DNA from: UBA668 sp031366885
GTDB lineage: Bacteria; Actinomycetota; Acidimicrobiia; Acidimicrobiales; Ilumatobacteraceae
Direction of reading: 5' to 3'
Length of the DNA stretch: 21,573 nt
NCBI GenBank assembly: GCA_031366885.1
Contig: JANLPB010000372.1
Location: 1 to 21,573 of the forward strand
Part shown: in pieces, positions 14,729 to 21,573 of the stretch
Layout of the letters: every line of letters starts with the position of its first letter
Numbering within the stretch: position 1 is the stretch's first letter
The notes under the pieces: generated by a model
Told to the model about the DNA's origin: nothing
Databases searched by the model: none
What the model saw: the letters and a program-made list of their open reading frames with translations, nothing else
Position numbers and translations under genes: made by a program

Positions 14729-16375
14729 TCACTTTGCCTTTTTGGTTGGTGACTTCTTCGCCGCCGACGCCTTCTTCGCGGGCGCTGCTTTCTTCTTGGC
14801 GGGTGCCTTTTTGGCGGGCTTCGCAGCGGCGGCAGCTGGTGCGGGGCGGCGGCGCGGGACGGGCTTGACGTGGGTGCTGCCGCGGCGCATCGGCGGTGCC
14901 TCTTGGGGCACTGCCCACTCCGCTCCAGTGGCCTCGAACAGTCGGCCTATCTCGGCGATGTGCATGTCGGCCATGTCCCACACGTCGGGCACCAACTCGC
15001 GGGCGGCGATGATGCCGAAGTCCATACGGTCGAGGTAGCTGTGCACCGTGATGTTCAGGCCCATGCCGTCGGTGACGATCGAGACCGGCACGTACGCGTC
15101 GAGCTTGGCACCTGCGAAGTAGAGCGGTTGGCGCGGGCAGGGCACGTTCGAGATGGTCAAGTTGGCTGGCATGATCATTCGGTTGGACATGCGCGACATC
15201 AGCCGCAGCGCAGCAACGGCGACGAGCGGCGACGAGGTTTGCGTGACGTCGATCAGTGTCTCCGCCGGCACCAATTCCAGCTGACGTTTCGCGGCGGCCA
15301 TCGCATCGCGACACAGGGCGACACGCTCCAACGGATCGGCGCAGTTGGTGGGCAGGTCGGCGATGATGCTGGACACCCGGTTGGTCCACACGTCGGTCTC
15401 GTCGCCGGTGCGGATGCTGACGGGGACCATCGCACGCAGCGGCTTTTCAGGCAGCGCGTCGTGCTTGATGAGGTACTCGCGGAGCGCACCTGCGCAGATG
15501 GCCATGACGACGTCGTTGAGCGTGCCACCGGTGGCGTTCTTGAGAGCCTTGAGGTTCTCCAACGAGGTGCCACGCATGGCGAAGCGGCGGTGTGCGGTGA
15601 TCGGTTTGTTCCACGGGGTGGCCGGGGCCGGCGTGAGTGGAAGCGTGATCAGTCGCTCGTTCTCGGGCACCGCGTTGCTGCTGGCGCCGACCATGTTCTT
15701 GATTGCATCGCGAGCGGTGCTGGCAGCGCGACTGACGCTGTTGACGCCAAGAGTCTCAGCCAGGTTGCGAACCAACTTCAGCTGCATGCGGACACCCTTC
15801 ACCGGGTTGGTGACCAGGTTGTGCAGCGTGTGCTGCAACAGCTCGCTTTGGCTGGGCGGCTGCTCGCCCTTCCATTCGACCGCCTCGGGGGCAGGAGAAT
15901 TGGGATCCGTGTCGGTGAGCATGTTCAGCAAGATCACGCCTGCCGCGCCGTCGATGGTGGCGTGATGCAGCTTGGTCAGCAAAGCCCATCGCCCGTCGCC
16001 GAGACCTTCGATGACGTACACCTCCCACAGTGGGCGGGTGCGGTCCATCTTGCGGCCAACAATGCGCGACACCTGCTCGGTCAGCTGGTCGGCACCGCCC
16101 GGCGGCGCCAGGCCGATGTGACGAACGTGGTACTCGAGGTCGAAGTCGGCGTCGTCGATCCACCACGGGTGGTCGAGCGAGAACGGCACTTCCACCAACT
16201 TGCGGCGCATCGGCTCGGCCCGGCCGACCAGCGCGCCGAACCGTTCGTAGACCACCTGGTAGGGGTCGAACTCGGGTGTCGGTCGTTCATAAATGGCGAG
16301 ACCGCAGACGTGACCGAACGTGGTCTCGGTCTCCATGTAGAGAAAACTCGCATCGAGTCCCGTGAGCTGCTTCAT
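14729..16375 (-). CDS. WS/DGAT acyltransferase with a Lys/Ala/Pro-rich tail
   Basis: This 548-residue enzyme joins an acyl-CoA to a fatty alcohol or a diacylglycerol, making wax esters or triacylglycerol for storage. The catalytic HHATIDG motif is at 137-143 (His137, His138, Asp142). Other family signatures are MKQLTGLDASFLYMET at the N-terminus, HPWWIDDADFDLEYHVR, RPLWEVYVIEGL, LNDVVMAICAGALR, VPVSIRTGDE and LTISNVPCPRQPLYFAGA. After the fold ends near residue 500, a 41-residue tail of Lys, Ala and Pro follows (508-548), unlike the usual enzyme end. AGGAGA lies six bases before the ATG, so this gene uses a normal ribosome-binding site. It heads a unit with the amidase and GNAT genes. Confidence 0.95.
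   Translation of the reverse strand: MKQLTGLDASFLYMETETTFGHVCGLAIYERPTPEFDPYQVVYERFGALVGRAEPMRRKLVEVPFSLDHPWWIDDADFDLEYHVRHIGLAPPGGADQLTEQVSRIVGRKMDRTRPLWEVYVIEGLGDGRWALLTKLHHATIDGAAGVILLNMLTDTDPNSPAPEAVEWKGEQPPSQSELLQHTLHNLVTNPVKGVRMQLKLVRNLAETLGVNSVSRAASTARDAIKNMVGASSNAVPENERLITLPLTPAPATPWNKPITAHRRFAMRGTSLENLKALKNATGGTLNDVVMAICAGALREYLIKHDALPEKPLRAMVPVSIRTGDETDVWTNRVSSIIADLPTNCADPLERVALCRDAMAAAKRQLELVPAETLIDVTQTSSPLVAVAALRLMSRMSNRMIMPANLTISNVPCPRQPLYFAGAKLDAYVPVSIVTDGMGLNITVHSYLDRMDFGIIAARELVPDVWDMADMHIAEIGRLFEATGAEWAVPQEAPPMRRGSTHVKPVPRRRPAPAAAAAKPAKKAPAKKKAAPAKKASAAKKSPTKKAK
14732..14854 (-). repeat. Histone-H1-like Lys/Ala/Pro tail of the WS/DGAT protein
   Basis: The last 41 codons encode RRRP, a run of Ala, then repeated AKK and PAKK units (for example KPAKKAPAKKKAAPAKKA), ending KKAK. 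There are fifteen Lys and no acidic residue. Such tails are known from mycobacterial HupB and eukaryotic histone H1, where they bind DNA. They are low-complexity and expected to be disordered. Confidence 0.85.
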
Positions 16376-16381
16376 GAAATG

Positions 16382-16387
16382 TCTCCT
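16382..16387 (-). promoter_or_regulatory. Shine-Dalgarno AGGAGA for the WS/DGAT gene
   Basis: On the minus strand AGGAGA lies six bases before the ATG at 16375. It fixes this ATG as the start even though the frame remains open far upstream, antisense to the ABC ATPase gene. Confidence 0.75.
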
Positions 16388-16437
16388 GCATCCGCCGAGT
16401 CGTGCCCCATCATTGCCCATTCGGCCCCGCGTCGCCA

Positions 16438-16459
16438 CAGGCAGGAAAGTCCTGACCTG
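16438..16459. promoter_or_regulatory. Imperfect inverted repeat between WS/DGAT and the ABC exporter
   Basis: CAGGCAGGA (16438-16446) and TCCTGACCTG (16450-16459) are complementary apart from one bulged base, around a three-base AAG centre. The site sits midway in the 135-base divergent gap, about 52 bases before the ABC ATG and 62 before the WS/DGAT ATG. It could be an operator for both units or a small hairpin. No regulator gene is adjacent. Confidence 0.4.
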
Positions 16460-16498
16460 AATCCCACAACGTGGCCAGGAGTTGACCGGCTTGCCCGG

Positions 16499-16504
16499 CA
16501 GAAT
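16499..16504 (+). promoter_or_regulatory. Weak -10-like box (CAGAAT) of the ABC exporter unit
   Basis: CAGAAT lies six bases before the ATG at 16511, the spacing seen for the leaderless units, but its first base is C instead of T. TTGACC at 16482-16487 looks like a -35 box but is only 11 bases away, too close for a standard pair. Confidence 0.3.
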
Positions 16505-16510
16505 GGCGCC

Positions 16511-17494
16511 ATGAGCTCCAGTGCGGCCGCGAATGCCGCCCCCACCATCGAGGCCCACGGTCTCACCAAACGCTACGGGTCGGAAAAGAAGGGCCTCGTG
16601 CATGCGCTGGCCGGGCTCGATCTCGTCGCCCCCGCTGGCCAGGTCACCGCAATTCTCGGGCCCAACGGCGCGGGGAAGACGACGTTTGTGAAGGCGGTGG
16701 CGACGCTGCTGAAGCCCGACTCGGGCACGTTGCGCGTCGCTGGCATCGATGCCATCGCGCACCCCGAGCAGGTTCGACGTGTCATCGGTCTTGCCGGCCA
16801 AACCGCAGCAGTGGAGCCTGCGCTCACCGGTCGTGAGAACCTGGTGATGATCGCTCGCCTGTTCGGTCACACCGTGCCCGCGGCGAAGGCGGCTGCGGAA
16901 GCGGTGCTGGCGGAGATTCACCTCGAAGAAGACGCTGATCGGGCCGTGAAGGGCTACAGCGGTGGCATGCGTCGTCGCCTCGACCTTGGGGCCAGCTTGG
17001 TCGGCTCGCCGCGCATCTTGCTGCTCGACGAGCCCACCACCGGCCTCGACCCGCGTACGCGCATTGAGCTCTGGGAATCCATCCGCTCGCTCGTCGCCGG
17101 TGGCACCGACGTACTGCTCACGACGCAGTACCTGGAGGAAGCCGACCAGCTGGCCGACCATATTGTGATCATCGATCATGGCCGCGCCATCGCCACTGGC
17201 ACGCCGACCGAGCTGAAGTCGCAGGCGGGTCTCGACGTGGTCGAGGTACGCGTGCAGCACGGTGCCGATCTCGGCGCCGTAGCCGAAATCCTGGCCCCGC
17301 TGGGTACCGAAGCACCTCATCTCGACGAGCCGGCTCGCCGCGTCGCTGTGCCCGTCGCCTCCGGCACGGAGTCGCTCGCGTCGGCAGTGCGCCTCATCTC
17401 CGAGCGCGGTATCGGCCTCGACGACATCGGTCTGCGTCGCCCCACTCTTGACGAAGTATTTCTCTCACTCACCGGAACCGGAGCCCCCGAATGA
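16511..17494 (+). CDS. DrrA-type ABC exporter ATP-binding protein
   Basis: This 327-residue ATPase powers export through the membrane partner encoded next. Walker A GPNGAGKTT is at 50-58. The Q-loop region IGLAGQTAAVEPALTGRENL, the signature YSGGMRRR and Walker B LLLDEPTTGLDP follow. The switch position reads LLTTQYLEEAD, with Gln where most ABC ATPases have His, as is usual in the DrrA group. The C-terminal RRPTLDEVFLSLTG is also characteristic of DrrA (daunorubicin resistance). Members export drugs or, in mycobacteria, complex lipids. The ATGA overlap with the permease gene (17491-17494) shows tight coupling. The substrate is unknown, although divergence from a storage-lipid synthase makes a lipid possible. 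Confidence 0.93.
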   Translation: MSSSAAANAAPTIEAHGLTKRYGSEKKGLVHALAGLDLVAPAGQVTAILGPNGAGKTTFVKAVATLLKPDSGTLRVAGIDAIAHPEQVRRVIGLAGQTAAVEPALTGRENLVMIARLFGHTVPAAKAAAEAVLAEIHLEEDADRAVKGYSGGMRRRLDLGASLVGSPRILLLDEPTTGLDPRTRIELWESIRSLVAGGTDVLLTTQYLEEADQLADHIVIIDHGRAIATGTPTELKSQAGLDVVEVRVQHGADLGAVAEILAPLGTEAPHLDEPARRVAVPVASGTESLASAVRLISERGIGLDDIGLRRPTLDEVFLSLTGTGAPE

Positions 17495-18309
17495 GCCGCA
17501 ATGCAGGAATGCTTGCCAGCATCACTCCCCCCGCACAGCCGCCCACGGTGTGGGCCACGGCCACCACCTACGCGGGGCGCACGGTGCGCCAGTTCGTCCG
17601 TACCCCACAGCTGCTCGTCGTCAACGCGGTCACGTCAGTGATGTTCTTGTTGATCTTCCGCTTCGTGTTCGGCGGCGCGATTCAAACGGGCCCGGTGGCG
17701 TATGTCGATTTCCTGATTCCGGCGCTTGCGGCGGTAAGTGGCCTGTTCTCCACCGGCGCGGTCGGCGTCGCCGAGGACTCCGAGACCGGCATGTTCGACC
17801 GCATGCGTTCGCTGCCGGTGCCGCGCGCAGCAGTCCTGCTCGGCCGGTCGATGGCCGATACAGCGCTCATCACATGGGGCACGTTCGTCACGCTGGTGGT
17901 CGGGTTCATCGTCGGCTTCCGCATCCACGGCGGCCTGGTGGGTGCTCTTGCCGGCCTCGCCCTGTGCATCGTGTTTGCGGCCGCCTTCAGCTGGCTGCAG
18001 ATCTTCCTCGGGCTGATCTCGGGTTCAGCCCAGGCAGCCCAGGGCATCGGCTTTTCGGTGTTCCCGCTGATCTTTGTCAGCAGCGCCTACGTGCCAGTCG
18101 AATCGATGCCCGGCTGGTTGCAGCCGTTCGCCGAAAACCAGCCGGTGACCGCGATGGTCGGGTCCGTTCGAGCACTGGTACTGGGTGGCGACACCGAGGC
18201 GTTGCTGGGCCACAGCACGACATGGTTCGTGGTGCGGGCGCTGGCTTGGTCGGCCTTCATCCTGGTGGTCTTTTCCACGTTGTCAACGCGCAAGTTCACC
18301 AAGCTCTAG
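17491..18309 (+). CDS. DrrB-type ABC-2 exporter permease
   Basis: This 272-residue membrane protein is an ABC-2 transporter permease of the DrrB group. Six hydrophobic segments can be seen. The first follows RTPQLLVVNAVTSVMFLLIF. Family landmarks are YVDFLIPAL, the cytoplasmic loop GVAEDSETGMFDRMRSLPV, RAAVLLGRSMADT and the extracytoplasmic SSAYVPVESMPGWLQPFAENQP. The start overlaps the ATPase stop (ATGA), so the two form one exporter. The stop codon TAG ends at 18309 and the convergent LLM gene's stop begins at 18310, leaving no intergenic base. Confidence 0.92.
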   Translation: MSRNAGMLASITPPAQPPTVWATATTYAGRTVRQFVRTPQLLVVNAVTSVMFLLIFRFVFGGAIQTGPVAYVDFLIPALAAVSGLFSTGAVGVAEDSETGMFDRMRSLPVPRAAVLLGRSMADTALITWGTFVTLVVGFIVGFRIHGGLVGALAGLALCIVFAAAFSWLQIFLGLISGSAQAAQGIGFSVFPLIFVSSAYVPVESMPGWLQPFAENQPVTAMVGSVRALVLGGDTEALLGHSTTWFVVRALAWSAFILVVFSTLSTRKFTKL

Positions 18310-19323
<1,014 letters not shown>

Positions 19324-19330
19324 GTGCACC

Positions 19331-19336
19331 ACCGTA
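19331..19336 (-). promoter_or_regulatory. Putative -10 box (TACGGT) of the LLM gene
   Basis: On the minus strand TACGGT lies seven bases before the GTG at 19323. This spacing supports the shorter start for the LLM protein, since an upstream in-frame GTG at 19332 overlaps the box itself. Confidence 0.5.
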
Positions 19337-19365
19337 CGAGCGAGTCCAGCGGATCAGGCATTTAC

Positions 19366-19371
19366 TAGGTT
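19366..19371 (+). promoter_or_regulatory. Putative -10 box (TAGGTT) of the adenosine deaminase gene
   Basis: TAGGTT lies exactly six bases before the ATG at 19378, giving a leaderless mRNA. There is no Shine-Dalgarno sequence and no clear -35 box. Confidence 0.55.
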
Positions 19372-19377
19372 GGCCGC

Positions 19378-20436
19378 ATGAGCGGTGTGAGGAGTTCGGT
19401 GCGCCGGCTGGTGCAAGCGATGCCGAAGGCTGAGTTGCATCTCCACCTGGACGGTTGCCTGCGGCCACGCACTGCGCTGGAGTTGGCGGCGCGGTTCGAA
19501 ATCGATGCGCCGCGCACGTGGGACGGCATGTTCGATGCGTTGGTGGCGGGGGCTCACCCTGGCTCGCAGGCCGAATTGTTGAAGTCGTTTGTGCTGCCGC
19601 TGCAGCTGATGCAGACGGCGGAGGGGCTGACCCGCATCACTCGAGAGCTGGTGGAAGACAAGGCCGCCGACAACGTGCGGTACATGGAAGTGAAGTGGGC
19701 GCCGGCGGTGCACACCGATGGCGGACTGTCGCTCGACGAGGTGATCGACACGGTCGCTGCGGCGGCAGCGGCCGCAGCCGATCGGCTTGGGGTGGTAGTC
19801 CGGTTGACCGTGGTCGCGATGCGATCGGCGGATCCGTCCCACAACGTGGAAGTTGCCCGCGCGGCCGTGCGGCACAGCGGCGTCGGCGTATCCGGCTTCG
19901 ATCTGGCCGGCTTCGAAGCCGCGCACCCTGACCCGACACTGCACGCTGCCGCGTTCGAGGTCGCTCGCGAGGGAGGCTTGGGTATCACGGTGCACTCGGG
20001 CGAATTGATCGACGATGGAGGGCTGGTGTGGCGGGCGTTGGAGCTGCGACCCGATCGCATTGCGCATGGTGCGTGCGTGGCCACCAACCCTGCGCTGATT
20101 CAGGAACTGATCGCTCGCGGTGTCACGCTCGACCTGTGCCCGACCAGCAACGTGCAGGCGGGCACAGTCGCGAACTTCGCCGACCATCCGCTGGTGTCAC
20201 TTCTGCGTGCCGGTGTGGCGGTCACCATCAACACCGACGACACGACCATCAGCGACATCACGCTCTCGGAGGAGTGGTCATCGTGCATCGGTGAGCTTGG
20301 GCTCACCCTGCCTGAGCTGTGGCGCTGCAACCTGCACGCACTCGCGGTCGCCTTCGTCGACGAACCAACGCGTTCGGCGTTGCGTGCATCGTTCGACGAG
20401 TGGGCACGCCTCGTTCCCGAACTGCATCAGGCTTGA
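19378..20436 (+). CDS. Adenosine deaminase-family enzyme
   Basis: This 352-residue zinc enzyme belongs to the adenosine/adenine/related-purine deaminase family, which releases ammonia from the purine 6-position. Zinc ligands and catalytic residues are in place: His21 and His23 (ELHLHLDG), His206 and Glu209 (HSGE), His230 (RIAHGA), then Asp287 and Asp288 (NTDD). The CPTSN motif and the GFDLAGFEA strand are also typical. Three motif changes stand out: HSGE for HAGE, RIAHG for RIGHG, and NTDDT for NTDDP. These hint that the substrate may not be plain adenosine (for example another adenine nucleoside), but the chemistry should be deamination. Its head has a TAGGTT leaderless promoter. Confidence 0.9.
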   Translation: MSGVRSSVRRLVQAMPKAELHLHLDGCLRPRTALELAARFEIDAPRTWDGMFDALVAGAHPGSQAELLKSFVLPLQLMQTAEGLTRITRELVEDKAADNVRYMEVKWAPAVHTDGGLSLDEVIDTVAAAAAAAADRLGVVVRLTVVAMRSADPSHNVEVARAAVRHSGVGVSGFDLAGFEAAHPDPTLHAAAFEVAREGGLGITVHSGELIDDGGLVWRALELRPDRIAHGACVATNPALIQELIARGVTLDLCPTSNVQAGTVANFADHPLVSLLRAGVAVTINTDDTTISDITLSEEWSSCIGELGLTLPELWRCNLHALAVAFVDEPTRSALRASFDEWARLVPELHQA

Positions 20437-20571
20437 CCAAACTTTGGCTGGACCTGAGGCGTGCGCGGGTGAATACTGAAAGCAGCCCGTCGATCACACC
20501 TCGGTCAAGTCGGTGGCTCTCGTGAGACCGCCCCGCGCCGCATGGCCCTACAGCCAGATGATCGGCGGGCG
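20437..20571. other. Intergenic region after the adenosine deaminase gene
   Basis: This 135-base convergent gap is the only roomy 3' space in the window. The palindrome CCAAACTTTGG (20437-20447) follows the deaminase stop directly; with a one-base centre it is more like a protein site than a hairpin. I see no tRNA, no convincing small ORF and no T-tract terminator in it. Confidence 0.5.
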
Positions 20572-20582
20572 CTACGCGCCCG
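20566..20582. terminator. GC-rich hairpin over the stop of the zinc-knuckle gene
   Basis: CGGGCGC (20566-20572) and GCGCCCG (20576-20582) form a perfect seven-base stem around TAC. The stem includes the minus-strand TAG stop at 20572-20574. There is no T-tract on either side, so it is not a classical intrinsic terminator, though it could slow polymerase between the two converging genes. Confidence 0.3.
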
Positions 20583-21024
20583 TGCGCAATACCAGCAGGA
20601 ACTGACCGCCACCAGCTTGCACGTCTGCGGTGGCGCCGAGATCTGGGGCCAGTCGGCCGACGCGGGCAGCGAGCCAGGTGGCAGCGTCCTGCGCATCGGC
20701 CAAAGTGGTGCAGCGGGCCATGATCTCGCGTCCACCCTTGCGCTGCAGCCGATCGACAGCGGTGATAATCGGTGCGGGATCGCCGACGAACAGATGGCTG
20801 GGCCAGGCAACGACCGCGGCGATGGCGCCCTTCTTGGTGTTGCACCCTCGATGAGCCAGGCGGTCGGTGCTGCCGGGGGCCATGCCCTTGCTCTTGGCCT
20901 TGGTGATCCGGCTGTCCAGGCTGGGCCCGCGCGCGTCGTTCACCGACATCTTCGGGTCAACCGGCTCGTCGCACAGCCAGCAGCGCCACCCGTCGCGTTC
21001 GCCGATGTCGTCGAGTCTGCTCAT
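20572..21024 (-). CDS. Small conserved-looking protein with a degenerate HNH/zinc-knuckle motif
   Basis: This 150-residue protein looks like an HNH-nuclease relative. The zinc ligands are intact: Cys15 and Cys18 (CWLC), and Cys61 in LAHRGCN with His58 just before it. The active-site segment normally reads D-H-V-x-P, but here it is LDSRITKAK, so Ser38 replaces the catalytic His, and Asp54 stands near the usual Asn. The C-terminal half (PSHLFVGDPAPIITAV, LQRKGGREIMARC, GGGQFLLVL) is not part of a standard HNH nuclease. I recall similar unnamed actinobacterial proteins, so it is probably a real family. It may be a nucleic-acid-binding protein without nuclease activity. The ATG has a TAGCGT -10 box seven bases upstream. 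Confidence 0.75.
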   Translation of the reverse strand: MSRLDDIGERDGWRCWLCDEPVDPKMSVNDARGPSLDSRITKAKSKGMAPGSTDRLAHRGCNTKKGAIAAVVAWPSHLFVGDPAPIITAVDRLQRKGGREIMARCTTLADAQDAATWLAARVGRLAPDLGATADVQAGGGQFLLVLRTGA

Positions 21025-21031
21025 GACGAGC

Positions 21032-21037
21032 ACGCTA
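21032..21037 (-). promoter_or_regulatory. Putative -10 box (TAGCGT) of the zinc-knuckle gene
   Basis: On the minus strand TAGCGT lies seven bases before the ATG at 21024. The plus strand overlapping it reads TAGGGA (21036-21041), one base short of the ANNNTANNNT symmetry seen at two other divergent gaps. Confidence 0.5.
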
Positions 21038-21073
21038 GGGAACAAGTGCGGCGTTGTGGCGGTTGCAGCACAC

Positions 21074-21409
21074 ATGCCTTGTGGTTTCGCCCAGTCAGCT
21101 TTCCGTGCACTCAACTCCGTCGTGCTTCCAGCGGTTCGCGCAGGGTTTGGTGCGCCGCTGCCGGTGGGCTTGGGTCTTGTTGTCGTGGAGACGACGGGCC
21201 GTAAGAGCGGCGTCACCCGTTCGGTGCCGGTCGTCGCCTTCCGCGCCGGTGAAAACGTGACGGTCAGTACCGTCCGAGGTAACTCGCAATGGCTCGCCAA
21301 TCTCGAGGCCGCGCCCGCTGCGGCTGTGTGGCGCAACGGGACGCGACGAGAAGTAACCGCCGTCGTGCAGCGCGGCGCGTTGAATGTGGTGACCCTCGCC
21401 GAGGTCTAG
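21074..21409 (+). CDS. Deazaflavin (F420)-dependent nitroreductase-family protein
   Basis: This 111-residue protein matches the split beta-barrel family of F420-dependent nitroreductases and quinone reductases (Ddn-like). The signature VVVETTGRKSGVTRSVPV is the cofactor-binding strand and loop, and SQWLANLEAAPAAAV follows as expected. It then ends quickly after REVTAVVQRGALNVV, so it is somewhat shorter than typical members of about 130-150 residues. The start is uncertain: ATG 21074 gives a family-like N-terminus (FAQSAFRALNSVVLPAV), while an in-frame GTG at 21056 would add six residues. Neither has a good ribosome-binding site or a -10 box. Its stop overlaps the next gene's stop within CTAG. 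Confidence 0.78.
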   Translation: MPCGFAQSAFRALNSVVLPAVRAGFGAPLPVGLGLVVVETTGRKSGVTRSVPVVAFRAGENVTVSTVRGNSQWLANLEAAPAAAVWRNGTRREVTAVVQRGALNVVTLAEV

Positions 21410-21573
21410 TCAGCGGTCGGGCGGATCAAGAACTTTTGACCCGTGGCCTGCTTGGCGTAGGTCTGCATTGCCTCGATGTCGAGGGCGCCGACCAGCGAGA
21501 CCTCGTCGGTGTAGTGGCTGGCGAACGTGGTGGTCAGCTCGTCGGAGACCCGCTGGCGCAGGCGCAGCATGCC
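21406..21573 (-). CDS. C-terminal fragment of an unrecognised protein (cut by window edge)
   Basis: The last 55 codons of a gene running in from the right edge are visible, ending in TAG at 21408-21406. The fragment starts GMLRLRQRVSDEL, passes through SHYTDEVSLVGALDIEAM and ends GQKFLIRPTAD. Codon third positions are strongly G or C, as in its neighbours, which supports real coding. The piece looks helical and soluble. I do not recognise the family. Confidence 0.7.
   Translation of the reverse strand, partial: GMLRLRQRVSDELTTTFASHYTDEVSLVGALDIEAMQTYAKQATGQKFLIRPTAD

Noticed and set aside
14870..16510. A very long plus-strand open frame reading into the ABC ATPase gene
   Set aside because: It runs antisense to the WS/DGAT gene, is rich in Arg, His, Asp and Gln as typical of antisense frames in high-GC DNA, and has no family motifs until the ATG at 16511.
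16376..17320. Minus-strand open frame extending WS/DGAT upstream to 17320
   Set aside because: It is antisense to the DrrA gene; WS/DGAT homologues begin at MKQLTGLDASF, and AGGAGA marks the ATG at 16375.
19741..19790. GCGGC-rich run as a repeat
   Set aside because: It encodes an alanine-rich helix within the deaminase and shows no unit structure at DNA level.
20437..20571. A tRNA or small RNA in the largest convergent gap
   Set aside because: No TPsiC-like GTTCRANNC, no cloverleaf arms and no terminator could be found.

Overview
The window reads as ordinary chromosome from a high-GC actinomycete. The gene content suggests class Acidimicrobiia (Ilumatobacter-like), but that placement is an inference from memory of similar gene sets, not a database result. 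Pointers are GTG starts, a MetAP with an N-terminal SEC-C zinc motif, a WS/DGAT storage-lipid synthase, a DrrAB-type ABC exporter, LLM-flavin and deazaflavin-type oxidoreductases, and TANNNT -10 boxes lying 5-8 bases before start codons. There are no rRNA or tRNA genes, CRISPR arrays, insertion sequences or phage genes that I can support. Coding density is very high: no gap exceeds about 140 bases.

Layout. 113-1423 (+): a three-gene unit of a YkoF-like thiamine-binding protein, a small DauR-type HTH protein and a HAD hydrolase. 1427-2913 (-): type I pantothenate kinase coaA followed by an overlapping lipoprotein gene. 2938-4110 (+): a solitary TaqI-like N6-adenine DNA methyltransferase, divergent from coaA across 24 bases. 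4126-5424 (-): a DinF-type MATE exporter. 5557-8480 (+): a PEP-utiliser swivelling-domain protein with no ATP-grasp domain, overlapping an MFS exporter gene. 8452-9432 (-): methionine aminopeptidase. 9497-9865 (+): an Hsp15-like S4 protein. 9888-11489 (-): a membrane-anchored HELTH metallopeptidase-like protein. 11531-12706 (+): a GT1 glycosyltransferase. 12684-16375 (-): a unit of WS/DGAT acyltransferase, amidase and GNAT acetyltransferase. 16511-18309 (+): a DrrA/DrrB-type ABC exporter. 18310-19323 (-): an LLM oxidoreductase. 19378-20436 (+): an adenosine deaminase-family enzyme. 20572-21024 (-): a small zinc-knuckle protein with a degenerate HNH motif. 21074-21409 (+): a deazaflavin nitroreductase-family protein. 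21406-21573 (-): the C-terminal end of an unrecognised protein.

How it works together. Genes alternate strand in divergent and convergent pairs. The divergent gaps are tiny, and two of them (2922-2931 and 11516-11525) contain a symmetrical ANNNTANNNT core in which the two opposing -10 hexamers share the same TA. Nine of fifteen transcription-unit heads have a TANNNT box 5-8 bases before a usable start, the signature of leaderless mRNAs. Convergent 3' ends abut or overlap (29, 23, 4 and 0 bases), leaving almost no room for terminators.

The most interesting items are these shared promoters, the orphan phospho-swivel protein/MFS pair, a histone-H1-like Lys/Ala/Pro tail on the WS/DGAT enzyme, and the small protein that keeps its zinc ligands but has lost the catalytic His of HNH nucleases.
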